Below are positions 48,601 to 59,900 of a stretch of 64,000 bases of DNA, in pieces. Within the stretch, counting starts at the first letter, position 1. The number at the start of each line of letters is the position of its first letter. The notes beneath the pieces are model-generated. The model did no database searches, was not told the origin of the DNA, and worked only from the letters and a program-made list of their open reading frames with translations. The position numbers were made by a program, and so were the translations under genes. The stretch is from positions 66,413,322 through 66,477,321 of the forward strand of contig NC_086250.1 in the NCBI RefSeq assembly GCF_021018805.1. The letters are read 5' to 3'. This DNA is from Prinia subflava (lineage: Eukaryota > Chordata > Aves > Passeriformes > Cisticolidae).

Positions 48601-51600
48601 TTTGTCTTACCAAAAACAATAGGTATTTAGTATGGTGGTAAGGGCAAAGCATCCTACAAAATATTGAAAAAATCTGTTGGCTCACTGCAGTTCTATTGAT
48701 TTAAGAATCACAAAGGGAATATTCTGAACAAGATGAGATGGAAAATTAAGTAGCATCATGTGAATGTAGTAGTAAAGCATCCTACATACTGTCACCACTG
48801 TCAGCTTCCTGCAGGACAAAAATGTGTGTTCAGCCCTGAAAACTATGTCCTTCCAATACAAGTATTGATACTCATTCCTAGCCCTAGCTATCAGAATTCC
48901 TTTGGGTTTAAGGGAGCTGTCAAAGCCTTACAAGTTTGAATGCTGTTGTGCAAGTAAAATTAATGACTCCTTTTCTGCTTCCCATATATTAAGGATTTAA
49001 ATGAGTCTTTTTGCTGGGGAAGAGATGAGGATGTGCAGAGGGGCTGTCAGGATGGAATTGTAAATCCTTTGGCATTTAAAATCTTAGACCTGATTGACCT
49101 AATGACGGTGCTTCAGACCAGTATTTATCGTGGTGCTGTAAAACAAGCAAATTACCTTTACCCAGGCGTGAATCCCACTTTGCAGTCTGCTGTAACTAAC
49201 TGGGGTATGAGGCTCAAGTGAAATGCTCCAGTCAAGCAAGTAAACATTGAAAAACAAACAAAAACATTTGCATTTGAGGAAGTATTAAATGTATTTATCA
49301 TCTGCCCTTTGAGTCTGTGTAAGTGCTGGGGTAAGGAGACAGTAATATGAATAGCTGTAACTCAGTTATTAAATAAAGAGGAAATACATGAATAATTAAT
49401 ACAAATAATGACTGGTGCTTGCCCAACTGGTGTATGCTGAGGTTTTAGCTGATGCTTGTCTAGGCATGATAGACAAAGGGTTGATTGGGGAGAGGGCTCC
49501 CTTGTTGCCCACATCCCCCAGCGCACTGTAGGCTGCAGCACCAGCTCTGGGCTGGCTATTCTCTGTGCAGTGAGGAGTTCCCAACAGCACCTTGCTCATG
49601 GCTGTAGGATTTCTGGCTTCAGAAAGCAGAGTCAGCCTGCCAAGCACTCTGCCTACAGTGTCTGTCTACCCAGCAGCTCTGGCCCAGGGGAATTCAGACT
49701 CAATGGGTGTTATTGACACCCTCATATTTCAGCTGGCTTCCCTGCTCTTCCCCACAGCCATTAGAAAGGCTCTCCAGAAAGCACTTTGGAGCAGCAGCCA
49801 AACCCAGATTCTCTGAAAATCCCATGGGATTTTCCCAAGGAACATTCATGTGCCCAGAAAGTAGAGGAAGCCCTGGGAAAAATGGCTATCTTATGATTTT
49901 TGCTATATGCTAGCAGCAGAGATGACCCTACATGCCCTATTGAGTTATTCTTCTACCAGTCCTTTCAGAAGGGAGCAGGTGATAAAATTCTCCAGAGAGT
50001 ATCTCCTGTTTTACCAGCGTGCCCCTAGTTCCTGCTTTGCCTATCAACATTCTCCCTCACAACCCAAAAGATGCTTTTCCTTGCAAGACATGTCACAACA
50101 ATGAAGTTAGGCCTGAGGCACAGTGCCAGCTGAATAAATGTGTCCAAAGCCTGGAGATCATGGGATTCATCCAATGGGGCCAAATTTCTGCTGCCATCAG
50201 AGGCACATCTAATTTACCTCCATGCAAAGAGGAACAGAGTGTACCCAAGTGTACTCACTGACCTGACTGCCCTCACTGCAGGAGCGTGTAGCACATTCCA
50301 AGCATTAATTATTAGGACACAACTGCAAGGTCACAAAGTAATATTATCTTCTATTTTCTATAGGTACAAGGAGGTGAGCCAAAGACAGAGATGAGCCTGG
50401 AACCAGATTGCAGTGCACTGGTTCAGCTACCAGACTGAAGCCTTTCCAACAACTGGAAGGGGACTTTGTGTATTATATAGTGGACCCAAAACCACCAGAG
50501 GAAAAAAAAACCACAAAAACTCATGTGCTTTAATGACTGGAGTGTAGGAAATATATGATGTGCATGAGTTTTTCTGAGATTTGGGAAAGTCAGTATTTAA
50601 ATTAGATGATTGTCATACAGTAAAAAATTGCTGAAGGATATCTTCATAGAAAATTCCAGGGTTTGCTCCTTCTCAACAACAACACAATGAGTATTCAGGG
50701 CACTTTAAATATTTCTGACCTATTATTATAGAGCTCTTTTCTCTTGGTTCTGCTGCTGGCTATGCATTTCCTCATAGATATTAATTATCTTTATGGACAA
50801 ATGGCTTTGTAAAGCACTGTGACCATAGTTGTCTAGCTTAAGTGAGGCAGCATTGGTGGAGAGAAATGGGTATTCAATGAATGTTTTTGAGGGGAAACAA
50901 ATTAGCTTTGGATGATGAAGACCTGAAAAAGTGGTAAAGTTTGGTAACCTTAGTGGTGTTTACTTTTTGCAGCTATATCAGTCTTACAACAGGAACCCTT
51001 TCTTCTTGTTTATGGACTGGGCTGTACTGAAGGTAGTACCCCACTGCCTGCAGCTTCTTCTTCTCTTCATTCTTCTTAGACATTCATGATCTCTGAGAGT
51101 TTTATGCCAACACTCAGAAAGAAGGAAAGAAGTGAAAGAAGTGATCTTTGCTTCTTCTGCCATTGATTCAGGCCATACTTATTTCTCCACAGCTTCTCAT
51201 TGCTAAAATACAGGGATGGCATTGTACCCTGTAATAAAGGGAGTTGTAATTGTGGAGAAACACAAAATCTTGTTTATCAGTTCAGCTGCTGAAAAGGAGA
51301 AATCTGTTCATAATTCCACGAAAAAAAATATTTCTGAGAGTAAGGGTTAGGTGTTCAAAACAGAGAAGGAACCCAGAGAAAATTAGTTGTGTTTTAGGTT
51401 TACTTCCCTGTTGCCTTGCTGATCCATCTGGAACACTCTCAGTCCCTGAGTGAAGATCTTGCCATTACTTTGGACTCACAGTCTGCACTGAAGCACAGCT
51501 AATGCTCTCCTGTAATTGTTTCCTGAATGCTGAAAACAGCAACAAAGCCCACATGCATGCATGCACATATAAGCTCACTGCTATGCTAGGCTGATGGAAA

Positions 51601-53600
51601 TTTTATAAATTGCTAATCCTGTCTGGAATGGAATCACTTCCAACCAAACATTGGTTTGGGTAGCAGAGCTAGGAGTCAAAAATGGGTTCTGTGGAACAGC
51701 AGGCTTAACAGCTGAAACCATCAAAGCTCTGAGCCTCCATGCTGGCCAGATGATGAGATTTTAATTTCTTCCCTGTGAGTCCTGAGATGCAATAGATAAA
51801 ATAGGGAAAAAATTCATAAGTCAATTCTGTTGGCCTTTAAATGTAAATGGAGAAAATCTGCAACTTCTATCAGAAAAGAAACTAATCTATTGATATATTT
51901 CTGTGGACCTACAATAGTTGTGTATCTCTCACAGGCAGATATCTATCAAAACTCTCTGAATTTCTTAGTACACCTACTCAAATTCCAAATACTTTGTACT
52001 AGATGCATCAAATCAGAGAGGAAAGGAGGGAGGAATTTAATTTTACACTTGAAAAATTATGGATCTTTCATTTCTATGCCTCCCCACATTACACTCATAT
52101 TTAATTTAAGATCTTAAGTGGTTCTAAATAAGCTTCTAAGATTCAGTTTAAGCACAAAATATTCATTCAGGATGAATGAATAATTCTGAAGAGCTGGAAC
52201 AAGAGAACAAAGAGGGTTTTAACATTAACAATGGGACAGATCCATCAACAAGATAACTATGATTGACACAAATGGAGCCTCTTTCACTGGTACTTGATTT
52301 GGCCATTGCATTAGATAGTGTTTTATTCCTTGTGATTACAGTCCTAGCTCAAAACAGCCTGTTTATACAAGAGAACTTGTAGTTGAAGTCTATAATACCC
52401 CTGACTCACTGAACCAGTGGACCAGACAAAAGTCTCATTTTAGTAACTGACATAAATTGTTGAATTTATCTTGAAAAATGTACAAGTTTTCTCTGGCTGC
52501 AGTGCCTCTTGTTAAATTTGTCAAATATTTCCCATCATGTGTTTGTCTCAAGCCCTAGGTGAGTGGAAGTGTAGGGTGTTTTCTGCTTAAGCCTCAGTGC
52601 ACAAATAACTTGGGAGAAGGAAGCTGCTGGCATGAAGAGGGGGAAGGCTTGGAAGAGGAACACAAGGAGGTCACAAGTGGGAACAAGGAGTGGGGTCCAC
52701 CTGAGAGCTGCTGAGGGGCTGAGCTGAGCAGCAATCAATGAAAGGAACAGTTCACAGACTGAAGAAATTGAACTTTCAGCATTCAAAATGCTGTTGTAAC
52801 AAACAGACTTCCTGCATGCCAACACCCTGACTGCAGAGTGCCAAGTTAACTTACCAAGTTCATGCTGGACTAACTGGGGCATGCTGTGAAGATAATAAGA
52901 GCATTTATCTGTCATGAATGCAAGCTTATGGATTGATAGATCATTTGATCTGTATGACTGTATTATGGATTTGCCATTAGCTTTTATCTTTAGCCATGCT
53001 GACAGAATCAAAAACCATATTTATTACACTTGGTGGGTTTTAATCGACTTTGCATTTTCCTGTGAGTAGGGTTGGAACACAGATAATCTGCAAAATACAC
53101 TGACAATCTTCCAGTTTATTCTGGTTTATTCATATTTTTTCGAAAAAAACAGCTGAAGAGCACATCACAGATGTATTCTCCTGTAAAAGCTTTACATAAG
53201 ATTTGAAGGAGAATAAACTAGCATTAGCCATAGAAGAGAAAGATGCAGTGCAAAAAAAGCTTATCCTCTGGGCTTGATGAAGAAAACAGCCCAAAGCCAG
53301 CAAATCAATGATCCCAGAATGAAACTGAAACACTGCCCACAGAGGGAATGGATTTGGAAAATGTGACTTCTCCTTATTTCATATGGTATTGCTCCTACTG
53401 ACAGGGGAGAGCTTTTAGTGCTAAGGCACAAGGCCTGATAACATCCAAATAATGTGACAGAGGGACCAGACCTCTGCCATGCTGCAAATCTGAGAGTGAA
53501 GGGGAGTCCCTCCTACCGAGATACCTTTGTTGTTGATGTCTCATGTGACCCCAGTGAATATATGTGGATTTCATCAATACAGTCAATAGAGTGCAGGGTG
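45610..53600. other. Unassigned non-coding DNA, about 8 kb
   Basis: No gene, RNA gene or transposon is recognised. The longest frames are 130 codons on + (46739-47131) and 158 codons on - (52535-53011). Neither shows a known domain, and the chance expectation for such lengths in a window this size is not negligible. The stretch 48100-48340 is low in repeats and contains palindromic and homeodomain-like words, so it is a candidate conserved non-coding element (see findings). Confidence 0.5.
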
Positions 53601-53604
53601 TGAA

Positions 53605-54164
53605 TCAGCCTAAAATAGAAAGGACCTGGGGGTTCTGGGGCACAACAAGCAGCTCCATGAGCTACAATGTGCCCCAGGAGTCAAGAAGGCAAATGATATC
53701 CTAGGATGCATTAGGAAAAGCACTGCCAGCAGGTCAAGGGAGGTGATCCTGGCCCTCTACTCACCCCTAGTGAGGTCACATCTGGATACTGTGTCCAGTT
53801 CTGGGCTCCTCAGTACAAGTGAGAGGGTCCAGCAGAAGCCACAAAGGTGTTTAAGGGACTGAAGCATCTCTCTTACAAGGACAGGCTGAGGGAGCTGAGC
53901 CTGTTCAGCCTTGCAGTAGGACAAGAGGGCAGAAACTGATGCACAGGAGGTTCCACCTGAACACGAGGAAGAACTTCAGTCCTGTGCAGTGACCAAGCAC
54001 TGGAACAGGTTGTCTAGAGAGGCTGTGGAGTCTCCCTCACTGGAGATAGTCCAGAACCATCTGGACTCAATCCTGTGCTCTGGGATGACCCTGCTTGAGC
54101 AGGGAGCTTGGACCAGGTGACCCACTGGTCCCTTCTGGCCTCACTGATTCTGTGATTCCATGAA
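53605..54164 (+). mobile_element. CR1 LINE 3' fragment with internal deletion
   Basis: A relatively well-preserved CR1 3' end lies on +. It starts in the AGAAAGGACCTGGGGGTTCT segment and continues through CAAGAAGGCAAATGATATCC, GGTCACATCTGGATACTGTG and GGACAGGCTGAGGGAGCTGA. It ends with TGATTCTGTGATTCCATGA. Compared with the usual order of CR1 3' ends, the block after CTGTTCAGCCTTG (about 53910) jumps straight to the GGACAAGAGGGCAGAAACTG block, so roughly 100-150 bp are missing. It is the youngest-looking CR1 in the window and is not capable of moving. Confidence 0.95.
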
Positions 54165-54169
54165 ATGAA

Positions 54170-56700
54170 TTGCATGCCAACAACTTTTGGGCATGTTGGC
54201 CTCACTGACTAAATGAGAATCTGAAGAGTCCACTCTACCCAGGAAATTCCTTTGTTCAGTTCTACTGAGCCTGTTAACTGTCCATGGAGAGAAATAGATA
54301 CAGTAGTGTGCAATTTATTCCAATGTCTAAAATATATTTGATGAATCACATTCTATAATTAACAAATTCCAGGCATAAAGCTGTGCTATTGGCTTACATA
54401 ACACTAGAAGAGGTTTAAAAGTTAAAGCTTGGGACCTTGCAAGGATAGAGGAGTTCGTGTGGCATGCTCTGCTCTTTTGAAGGCTGTTTTCCTAAGGAAA
54501 TAGGGCTTATGCAATTACAGTAACTATCAATTCCAATAAAGTTTGAATGCTAGCCAGTGTCAACAAAATCATACAAAATACAGACTTTGAAGACATTAAT
54601 TTGTTACAAGTTTCCTTTTTGAGGAAAGGAAAGTGGCTGAATAAAGGAATGAAGAATATGATTAAAATCCCTCGATAAAGAAAGGCTGAAGAGTGAGCTC
54701 AGCCACACAGCAAACACCAAAAGACCCCCAGCAGAAAACCCCAGACAAAGAGGCTTTCCATAGATAGGCTGTATCACATTGTACCTATCTTACATCAGCT
54801 GGAAACTGCCAGATAATGTATCTGTCTTGGAAAAAATAAAATGCCCTGGTCTTCTTCTATGTCAGAAAGAAAACACTCAAACCTGAACACAAGTGTCACC
54901 TGGGGATAGCCTGTGTTTGACTGACATCAGTGAAAGCTTGGCTCTGAATTCAGTAAACCCTGATTTCATGCCTTGTTTTAGACTTGTTGTAGACAGGAAA
55001 GTTACAGGGAGGGCACAGTCAAAGCAGTCAGTAGCTTATCCAAACCAGTGAGAATTCCTGTGGTCAGGAGCATTTGCCATCTTTGACACCTTTTTATTGC
55101 AAATGTAGATGGCACTTCTACAACCTACTAGGATGTACCAAAAACATGCAGCCTGTGATAAGAGTAGGCTGTTACTCAAGTGTTGTCTTCATTTTATATT
55201 GGAGAGATGCCACAGGAGTTCCCATTTTAAATATTGTCACCTGCTTTCACAGGTCTCCCCTGTTTTCCATGTAAATTTGTCATTCCTGTGTGGAATAGGA
55301 AAAGGCAGAAGATGTTTGCCATACTGACTTTGCTTTCCTGAGAAAAAGATAGCTGTGCCTGAGCCATGAAGGGAGGGTATTTCACTGCTTGCTGCCAAAC
55401 TGAGTGTGATAGTCCTAAAAAGCACATAAGGTCATAAAATTTAAAACTTTGAGAACTGAAGTTCTTTCTCCCTGCAAGCTGTTCATGTAGCTTAAAGATC
55501 TAGGATTTTGTCAAAGCTATCTGCCCTAGAAAATGAATTTCAAAATTTCCCCTCAAATTCCTTCACATTTCCATGGTTGTTATCCTTCTGTAATTCCCCT
55601 CTTCCCAGGCACTTTTAGTGAGACACCCAGAACTTGTCCCCAGGCTCAGCAGCACCCTGAGCTGCTGCCCAGCTACTGCTGCAGCAGAGCCACGTCCAGG
55701 GCTGTCTTTTGCTTCCTGATTTTTCTCCTTGCTGGAAGATACCTCTGCAGTTCAGCACGTGTGGTGTAGGGCCCTTTGCCTCCCAGAGCCATGACACTGG
55801 CACGTGGAGTAACACCACAGCCCCAGGAAAAACAGACAATCTCCAGAGATGGTTCTTCTCCATCATCTTCCTCTCCAGGAAACAAGCTGTGGAACTGGGA
55901 GAATATGCCCTTGAGGGCAGTGCAGCCTGATTCACAATCTGGCATGTACAGTTCCTAACCTACTTTTTTTCTCATGCACCTGGCCTTGTGGTTTCTCAGC
56001 TCTCATTTTTCAATCACTGCTTGACAGGAGAATTTGAGGCAATTATCACAGAATGGCTTTCATTGCATGCCTGCTGCCATGTGGATGGCTCTGCCTTCCT
56101 GTGGTCAGTAGAAATGTTGGCAATCATGAAGTTTCTCCCCAATCAGAGCCAGAAAGTGCAAGCAAAGCAATGAAATCCTCACCTCTGGTTCAGTTTCGTT
56201 AACAAATAGAGCTAGTGACTCTTGGCCAGTTCTTGAATTCTTTAATGGGATTATTATTCATTCATGCTGGCCTTGGTGAAATTTGGGATAAAAGTATTAG
56301 TCTTAGATTGCAATGAGAATTGTAATAACAAGAGAGCTTGTTATTACAAGGCACACAGGCCACACAGAAAGAATATCCAGTCCTGATCCTCCCAAAATAA
56401 ATCAGATCTAACTCCTCCTGGAGTGAGGCAGGAGTACATCCTTAGTGTGGACTGTACCTTCCAAGAAATAATAAGCCTCTATATAAACATCCATACAAAG
56501 CAGTTTTAACTCTTCCTTGACCAAAACTCTTTGTCTGCCTCTAGTGAGGGATGAAAGGAGCACAGTGAGGACTTAGGTTCATCCTGCTTAGCTTTAGGTT
56601 CCACAGAAGGAGCCTCACTTTAGATGTCAAAAATAAGATATGAGCATTTCTCTGAATATTTTTTGCCAATTTTGTGCTTCGTCCAAAGCAAAGGATAATC
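54170..56700. other. Unassigned non-coding DNA
   Basis: No gene is recognised. Two perfect E-boxes (CACGTG) lie 45 bp apart at 55756-55761 and 55801-55806 in a G+C-richer patch. Frames are at most 106 codons. Confidence 0.5.
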
Positions 56701-56702
56701 AC

Positions 56703-56990
56703 CATAGAATAATCAGAGAATGGTTTGGGTTGGAAGGGGCCTTAAAGACTATTTGATTTCAACTCCCCTAGCAAGCCTCAGCCAATCTGGACTTGAACAC
56801 CTCTAGCATTGGGGAGTCCACAGCTTCTGTGGGCAACTTGTTCCAGTGCCTCTTCACCCTCACAGGAAAGAATTCCTTCTCTATATCTAACGTAAATATA
56901 CTCCCTCTCATGCCTTTCTAAAAAGACCTTCTCCTTGTAGACCTTTAACCTTGGCTTATATAAGATGTGGCCTTGTATAAGACCATAGGA
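56703..56990 (-). mobile_element. CR1 LINE 3' fragment, minus strand
   Basis: The 3' end is at the left: CATAGAATAATCAGAGAATG, then GGTTTGGGTTGGAAGGGGCC. The body follows with CTCCACAGCTTCTGTGGGCA (allowing one-base shifts), CTTGTTCCAGTGCCTCTTCA, CCCTCACAGGAAAGAATTCC and TATCTAACGTAAATATACTC. The match is clear for about 230 bp and becomes ragged after 56930. It lies 2.5 kb from the opposite-strand 53.6-kb copy. Confidence 0.94.
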
Positions 56991-56999
56991 CAAAGTTTG

Positions 57000-59900
57000 C
57001 ACAGGTTTTAGAAAAACATGAATTCACTGGGAATTGCTGAGGTTATTCATGTTTGTCTTTCTTCTACTTTGTCTTTATGTCAGAGATTTGGCACCACATA
57101 GCATCTCCTTGCAAGGAGAAGTGTCGCAGACATGCACTGTGGTTTATCCCAGCTCAGCTGGGCCTTCATCCTCCTCCAGATACTGATGCAGAACACCAGC
57201 ACTGTTTCAGACACTCTAAATAGGGCCTGTGTCTTTCCCTCCCTTCATTAGCAAGGAATTCCCCCCTCACACTACCAGGCCATGAATTATTCCAGCAGAG
57301 GTATTGAGGACCAAGCGGAATTTGGACTACAAATTCAGTTCTGTGGCCAATCAGATGGCTGAAAGGCCATTAACTGTCAGCAAGAAAAGAATAAAGACAA
57401 AGCCAGTGCTAGAGAAAGCTGTTTCCTGCACAGTGCTGGGCAGAAGGTGACAGACTACAAGTGGCAAGGTCCCCAGGGTGTCCCAAAGCCATCAGTGAAT
57501 GGAGCCATCAAACCATGCATGGCTTTACCCAGTGTCTCATCTCTTCTTTCATAATTTCTGCTAAATACCTCTCTAGATTTTGAGTTAAGCTGTTGTTGCC
57601 ATAGCAATGGCCATTTAGAGCAAGAGAATGCAGTGTGTGTGTTGGGGCTGTGAGGTTCTGGCTCTTCTCACAGAAATATATGTCTGCATGTACTCCAGTG
57701 CTGTGGAGCTGCATAGAGGAGCCCAGCAAGCAGTTTGCATCAGATCTGAGGGAGGGACAGGTGGTGTGGGAAGAGGAGAAGGTTGGTGCAGGTTGGAGTT
57801 GTTTGTTCCAGGATGCATCAGCAAAGAGCTGAGTACTAAACTGAAATGAGCCTGAGTGATAACTGACTGACATTTCATTTCTTAGCAGTAGAAGTCACTC
57901 CCTTGCTCAGGAAAAGGTATGTTTGTTGCGCCCTTCATGAGATAAATCTTTGCAGAAACAGGAAAAATTTGCTTTCTCTGGTTTATTTTCATTGAAAATA
58001 ACTCTTGCTGCTAGCTCTTTAACAGGAAATGCTTTTCAGCAATCTACTCCCACTGTTTATACTAGTTTATTTGCCAGGTCACAGGCTGAAAAAAAGTCAA
58101 TAAATAATGCAGGCATTATATTACCTAATTTTAGATCCACTTCTAAGATTTTTCAGCACTCTGAGCACTAGCGTTTTTAGTGGTCAGATCAAGAGAGATT
58201 CAGAATTTGTGAGGTTTATTCCTCAGTTTATGCCACCTCTTGTGAGGTGAGGAAACTTCTTAAGTAGTTACAGCTAGGGCAAGATCCTGCCCACATCCCT
58301 GAGCCTATTTCCCTGAGGGCTTTGGCAGAGGTCCATCATCCTCCCACTAAATTTGGCTTAGAAGTGGAGTTAAGCATCACCTTGATCAAGAAGTGCAGCG
58401 AGTGTCTGAAGTGTTTTGAGAATTCTCAGCTTGAGAGTGAGATTTGGATACCTGAAGCCCTAACTGATGAAGAGGAGTGGTCTGTTTGTGTCACTGACTG
58501 GGCCTCAAATTACTTTGAAGTCCCACATCTGACTGTGAGCAGCCTTTTTAAAGTCCATAAATTCGTGGCAGGGCATTCAAGTTTGATAACGTAGCCATAA
58601 ACTTTTCTGATATATTTTGTCCCTCCATGAGCCCAGACAGGGTCATGCATCAGAATTAACATTCCAGGTTCTGGTAAGAGTACCTGATTTAAACTTTGAA
58701 AATGTTCTGGGCCCCAAAAGAGAGACGTAAATGCAAGTATTTTTGAAGTATAGCTCTGTATCTGCCTGTTTATAGCAGCCACCAGCTCCTGCTCCCTGTT
58801 GGTGACATTACCTGCATCTAAGGACATGCCTGGTGTATGGCAGGTCTGAGAGACTGGGCATACCTTTCCACTTCCAGTGGTGCTTTCTGGTGGAGGTAAA
58901 GTGTGCCTTTCTTTGCTGACTGGAAAAAAAAAAGGCAAAGAGGATCTATCAGCCAGCAAACTCCACAGGCTTCAGTAATTTACTGATTTACAACAGCTGC
59001 AAAACAAGTTCTGTAAAATTTTTAGTACAACCCGGTTTCCATAAATAGCTGAGGGCAGCTTTTGTTTCCAGCAAACTTCTGAGACTTTTGTGATTAGAAC
59101 CATGAAGGCAGTAAGCACAATTCACAATCAATTATGTTTTATTAATGTTTTTTTAATACACACCGCAGCCCAGTAATCATGAAGCTGTTCAACAATGTTG
59201 TTCTGAAGTCAGCTAATAGCAGGATGTAATTTGTGGCCGTCTCTGCTCACTTACAAAACACTTGCTCGGTTAATTGTGATTTCACACTCTGCTGAACGCT
59301 GTTGCCTGGAGGTAGCATTCATGTGATGGAAGAGTTACCAGTCTGGGCTCTGGGAGGGGAGGGTGTAGGGGGGTGGAGGAGGGAAGGATCATTTCAACAG
59401 AGGCTACTGTTGTTAAATTTTTAGTCCTATTATATTTAGAAAAAAAAAAAAAGAAAAGAAGACAAATAAACATTAAAAAGCTACAATCCACTGCTAAATA
59501 GGTCTTTCTTTAAAAGCATGAACATTCTTTCCACATTATGATCCCTTTCTATTGTTTTGTGTTTCCAGGAACACAACAAAACAAATGGCCAGTATGTGAA
59601 ACCCTGTCACAGGGCAATGAGGCCTCATATTGTAGATGCTAGGCAAACCCAAAGAAAAAGCCTATATTTTCATTAGAAATATTTTTGTGCCTTTGGGGGC
59701 TCCAGAGACACCTGCTCTTTCTTAGACCAGAAAAGGCAGGAGATTCTCCTGGAGGAGGTCAGAAGTGCCTAAAATGTTGCCATATGATAATGAGCAAGTT
59801 AAGCAGATCAAATCTCATCACTGAATGGTTGGACAGTGGTGATGAGACAAGAGTTCAGCCCTGCACAGGCACAGCCCTGCACATCAGCTCCTTCTCCTGC

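Noticed and set aside
52535..53011. 158-codon minus-strand frame
   Set aside because: No recognisable domain, and the length is within what chance can give in this window. Kept only as a note in the 45.6-53.6 kb region.
58510..58959. 149-codon minus-strand frame
   Set aside because: No recognisable domain and no splice or promoter context that stands out.
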